Source of the DNA: Scylla paramamosain
Taxonomy: Eukaryota; Arthropoda; Malacostraca; Decapoda; Portunidae
Direction: 5' to 3'
NCBI RefSeq assembly: GCF_035594125.1
Contig: NC_087158.1
Span: 665,001-729,000, forward strand
Length of the DNA stretch: 64,000 nucleotides
Shown: one piece after another, positions 60,561 to 64,000 of the stretch
Position numbering within the stretch: position 1 is the first letter of the stretch
How the letters are laid out: each line of letters opens with the position of its first letter
Program-made: the position numbers and the translations under genes
The notes under the pieces: generated by a model
What the model was told of the DNA's origin: nothing
Databases searched by the model: none
What the model saw: the letters and a program-made list of their open reading frames with translations, nothing else

Positions 60561-63501
60561 AATAGTTGTAGAGGTGAGTGACAATTTCATATGAAGTAAC
60601 TAAAGGATGCATTACCCAGATAAAGATAATCCTTGCTCCTGACTCTTCCTCCATGCAGGCAGAGAAATGCCCTATCATACATACACTAACCTGATAGACA
60701 TTAAGGACAGCATCAAACTTGGTGGCAATCTCTGTGTCGTAAGTGTTGGTGGTGGTGCCTGGCCGCCAGAACTGTGCCTTGATGCTCATCAGAACATCCA
60801 CCATCCCTTGGCAGCTGTTGGCCAAGGCAATGATGTAGGTTGTGTAGTACTGGATCTGCAACATTATCAACAATAACTAAAGATTTCAAAGAGCCTTGTT
60901 TATCATGGTCATCTTATCAAAATTGTTCCCATGGTGACGACTTACCAGCTTGAGTGATGCTGACTTATCAGCTTATAACACTCATTGCTCATTCAAAAGG
61001 CTCAGCAAAACCAACCATTAACTCTCAAAATGGTGGCCACACATCAGTGTAAAAGAAGAGAGAAGCAATCATTACCTGTGAGCGGTCTGAGTAGTAGTTG
61101 TCCTTGTAGCGCTTCACGGCCGCGTCAAACTTGCCAGCAAACAGCCTCACCTGCTCCAAACTGCAGATGAGCACCTGAACCTGCACCTCTGGGCTGGGGA
61201 GACACAGCACAACCACTAATACAATTTCTTACTATAGTATGTTGAGACAGTTCATATAAATATATATGTAGATCACTTCACTAATGGTAGCAGCCAACAG
61301 TCCCCACCAACACTCACCTGGTGGTGTTGGCCACCTCTAGATTCTGGCGGATCATGTCATGGATGAGTTGCGGCACCTCTGTCTTGTAGTGGGAGTCTGG
61401 ATCCTGCTGAGGCGGCTCTGAGCGGTACCACTCTTTCTCCTCAATCTCCAGTGCCTTAGTCATCCAGGAGTCATAGTTGTTGTTCACATTCTACAAGGTA
61501 AAAAAAAAACCACACACATAAGACTTTACCTCACATTAGTCCCTTGAACTTGTAATATATTTCATATGAATGGTACAAGAATTAATAAGAAAAGAAGGAT
61601 CTCCAATCTATAATTAATTTTTATCTTATACACAAAAGGTGTAATAATATTTCCTATAAGATAAGGAGGATCAAAAACACAGGAAGGGAGAAAAAGATAA
61701 GGAAGAATAGTATACAAATAGTGACACTCACTTTGAGGTACTCTGATATGAGGTTATTCAGCACCTTGTCCTCCAGGAGTGGCCCCAGCTTGGCAATGTT
61801 TATGTTGAGAGTTGGGTGACCCATGAGCTCTGGTCCAGCATACACATTGAGCACCCAGGATAGCAGTGTGACATACTCGTTGTCCTCCAGTTTTGCATCA
61901 ATGAGCTCCACCAGCTGCAGCATCCAACAGGTGTGGTGGAGGCACAGAGGCAACAGTTACACAACCCAACACACTGTTAGGTACACTATACAACTCACAC
62001 CTCACCACTCAACAGGGTAGATACACATCCTTCTCTCACCATCCACCAGACTACACATTTTCTTGTGATTATGTTCTTGTATAAGAGAAATGAACCTCCT
62101 GATGAACACATACACATATACACACACAAAAATAAAATAAAATAAATAAAATGAATCTGAATTTGAATCACATACACACACAAAAAAAAAAAATAAATAA
62201 ATAAATAAAATAATAATAAATAAATGAAATAAATAAATAAATAAATAAAAATAAATAAATAAAAACAGCAACTCACATGATTAGCCAGGCTCTTGTGGTA
62301 CATCTGAACATACAGATTAACGATGTCAAAGCTTGGAGGGAAGCAGGGAACGCACAGCGAGCTGATCACCTTCATGTCTTCAAGCACTAGTAGACGAATC
62401 ACCTGCCGACACACACCCAATCACTTTCCCCATCCATTGAAAAATAACGATTAACAGCCTACCCCTTAACAGACTTTTCTGGTCACAATGGAAACCAAGA
62501 AAATAAAAAAAAGTTTGTAAAATAGTAAAATACATGAAATTATAAAATATATATAAGAAAACGAGTTGCATGTGGGGATACTATTTGAGTGAGTTATGTA
62601 TGCCAGCATGATAAAGTGTCAGATTTTAAGAGATGGAGTGTGACCCTTACCTCCAGATGCTTGATAAGCCAGTTCTTGCTTTTGCTGCGGTCCTCAAGTA
62701 TGGTGCCTTCAATGCGCTCCACCACGGCTTCCTCCAATACCTTCAGAGTCTTCTCTCGCCACTTCTTGGGACGGCCGGGAGGAAGGAAGCCAGATCCCTT
62801 CTGCCGCTGAGGAGGGAAAGGTTCTATAAGCAAACACTCCCAAGCATTTATTCAAACTTTTATATGACTAGAAACAAGGCCAAGGAATTTGAAAGCTAAA
62901 CTCTTAATATGTGATGAAGGAGCCCAGCCAAGAACTATATAGAAATGTAATTGCACAAACTCAAGACATTAAATTTGAACTTGAGAACTTGTAAAACTTG
63001 ATGACTTGAAATTTACAATCCTTTTGAAAGCATTTTTTCTTATACTTTTAACAAGTGAAGGATATTAGCTAAGAACTGTGTATAAAAGTAATTGCACAAA
63101 CTCAGAGGGCCATAAATTTAAACTTAGAAACTTATAAAAACTGGATAACAAGACTTGAGACCCTTAGTTTTTTTTTTTTTTTTTTCATGAGGAGATTGAC
63201 CAAGAACTATGTATAAAAGTAATTGTACAAAACTCAGAAGGATATTAATTCAAACTTGAGAACTTGCAAAACTTAATAACACTGAAATTGACAGACCCTT
63301 TTCAAAGCACTTTTTTCTCCAAGTCCAATGCTTTTATTTTCTACGCGTGACTTGCCTTTTTATTTTTTTGCACACGTACCTGGAGAGCAAACTGATCCGC
63401 CCTTTCCTCACGCTCCACAATCCTGAGAGCCGTGACAATTTGGGTGGGTTTCATCCTGACGGTGTTGAGGGTGCGTTGCAGGATGACCCACACTTGCTTG
63501 C
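54805..63501 (-). CDS. EXOC3: Exocyst complex component 3 (Sec6), 3' part
   Basis: EXOC3 is a subunit of the octameric exocyst that tethers secretory vesicles to the plasma membrane. Eleven exons join in phase: 63380-63501, 62651-62806, 62277-62402, 61732-61914, 61318-61490, 61076-61193, 60691-60855, 59033-59202, 58012-58141, 57548-57699 and 54805-54985, giving 557 aa up to the stop. Signature stretches are [90 protein letters not shown] and [20 protein letters not shown]. These match the Sec6 helical-rod region in order from about residue 200 to the end. The first ~200 codons lie beyond position 64000. The last intron is 2.6 kb and contains AG and AC repeats. The gene is convergent with SLC4A1AP. 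Confidence 0.95.
55156..55575. repeat. Composite (GA)n satellite with conserved spacers
   Basis: GA tracts at 55156-55209, 55274-55361, 55407-55485 and 55550-55572 are separated by near-identical spacers: GATATTTATAGGGG, GTACATACTGTGGGTCTGTG, GGCTGTAG. So the unit (spacer plus GA tract) repeats about 3.5 times with a period near 130 bp. Confidence 0.93.
55576..56172. other. EXOC3 last intron, no gene seen
   Basis: Contains a loose duplication: ATTCACATTTGATGGCCATT (about 55823) and ATTCACATTTGATGGTCATT (about 55963), each followed by TTACTCT and CTGCACAG. No coding exon. Confidence 0.6.
56173..56262. repeat. (AC)n microsatellite
   Basis: About 45 uninterrupted CA units; another interrupted tract is at 56757-56803. 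Confidence 0.98.
56804..57547. other. EXOC3 last intron, remainder
   Basis: Unique AT-rich DNA, no exon recognised before the exon end at 57548. Confidence 0.5.
58175..58910. mobile_element. Nested family A fragments in opposite orientations
   Basis: 58175-58320 and 58735-58910 match internal family A sequence in minus orientation (GAGGTCACCTTTCTTATGAA; GTAGAGCTGTCAGCAATGAT). Between them, 58340-58620 is a plus-oriented family A 3' end (CTGGAACTCCCTGCCTGCTT, GGTTTCAAGACACTTTTCC, TTGTTGCCCTTTATCAG) with AATAAT repeats and a second copy of its last ~60 bp (58650-58720). Lies in the EXOC3 intron between 58141 and 59033. Confidence 0.7.
59250..60460 (-). mobile_element. Family B non-LTR fragment, EXOC3 intron
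   Basis: The minus strand at 60004-59723 encodes [40 protein letters not shown] and [13 protein letters not shown]; 59624-59439 continues [21 protein letters not shown] deletion then joins it to an endonuclease-domain piece (about 60200-60430). The 3' end carries TTTACCTAGTTGT-type units next to a GT tract (59250-59279). Confidence 0.85.
60472..60558. repeat. (GT)n microsatellite
   Basis: About 43 GT units, adjacent to the far end of the family B fragment. Confidence 0.98.
62110..62268. repeat. A-rich (AAAT)n tract
   Basis: Imperfect AAATAAATAAAT and AATAATAAA sequence ending about 10 bp before the EXOC3 exon end at 62277, inside the intron near its donor. Confidence 0.9.
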
Positions 63502-63674
63502 CTGGAACATGGATCACACATATTGTACTCACCGCCACCTACAATCATAACCTTGCACTCTCCATTCAACACAAAAAACATATTCCCTCAAACAGGTACT
63601 CATTAATGTATTCTGACATTCTATTCTATTCAATTCACACACACACACACACACACACAAATGCAGAGATGACT

Positions 63675-63770
63675 AGTTGGTTTTCAAGAATGTTTCTTCT
63701 CAATGATGATGTAAAATCCTTAATAAACTATCACTAGAATGGTGAAAATGCCCTTGAAAACCCAATAAAT
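63675..63770 (+). mobile_element. MITE-like repeat, copy 5 (fragment)
   Basis: TTTTCAAGAATGTTTCTTCT, CTATCACTAGAATGGTGAAA and CCCTTGAAAACCC correspond to the middle of copy 1. Both ends are missing. An AC tract lies at 63636-63660. Confidence 0.5.
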
Positions 63771-64000
63771 TCCATTAAAACCTATTAAAAGCAGATGAGA
63801 TAAGAAACTAAAACATTCGAGAAAAGAATCCGAAAACTGAACTGGATTAAAGTACATATAAAAGCAAGACAAGATGATCTATAGATTTATATACCTGGAA
63901 TGCAATCTCTCATGGGCATAGCATAGCTGACTATAAACTACCACAGCAAAGCCCAACAGCATATACTGGTTTATCCTTGTCCTTTCATAATGAGACCATT
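63771..64000. other. EXOC3 intron to window edge
   Basis: No exon recognised. The next upstream EXOC3 exons must lie beyond the window. Confidence 0.6.

Overview
This is animal nuclear DNA, most likely from a decapod or closely related malacostracan crustacean. Compact multi-exon housekeeping genes with GT/AG introns are embedded in very long simple repeats (AC/GT, AT, AG/CT, ATT) and in many truncated non-LTR retrotransposon copies. The species call is inference; nothing in the window fixes it. There is no sign of prokaryotic operons, CRISPR arrays, phage or plasmid functions.

Six conserved protein genes could be reconstructed exon by exon, with reading phases that close at every junction. 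IMP4 (U3 snoRNP protein, minus, 8886-14586, complete, 309 aa) comes first. PAL (peptidyl-alpha-hydroxyglycine alpha-amidating lyase, plus, 16044-22270, complete, 372 aa) lies upstream of and divergent from it. GOT1 (cytosolic aspartate aminotransferase, plus, 26317-36236, complete, 409 aa) follows. MTRF1L (mitochondrial release factor, minus, 37505-42752, complete, 446 aa) is convergent with GOT1 and divergent from SLC4A1AP/kanadaptin (plus, 44601-54776, complete CDS, 893 aa). EXOC3/Sec6 (minus, stop at 54805) runs off the right edge, so its N-terminal part is missing. Functions are unrelated housekeeping or secretory roles: rRNA processing, neuropeptide amidation, amino-acid metabolism, mitochondrial translation termination, a nuclear FHA protein and exocytosis. 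No pathway links them. The organisation is of interest mainly for shared promoters and overlapping tails.

The left 8.8 kb holds no recognisable protein gene. It contains pyrimidine-rich sequence, minisatellites, retrotransposon ends, and a GC-rich promoter-like patch at 6.57-6.80 kb whose gene I could not identify. The introns and intergenic regions carry: a non-autonomous hAT transposon with a perfect 8-bp target duplication inside the last IMP4 intron; at least three non-LTR families (called A, B and C here); a small terminal-inverted-repeat element in several copies; two strong hairpins; and a composite AG-repeat satellite.

I found no clearly new molecular system. The best leads are the 28-bp tail-to-tail spacing of SLC4A1AP and EXOC3, the MTRF1L/SLC4A1AP head-to-head promoter, the FKKP-repeat region of kanadaptin, a perfect 30-bp inverted repeat in a PAL intron, a compact 29-bp hairpin at 25.5 kb, and retrotransposon 3' ends that repeatedly lie next to microsatellites.
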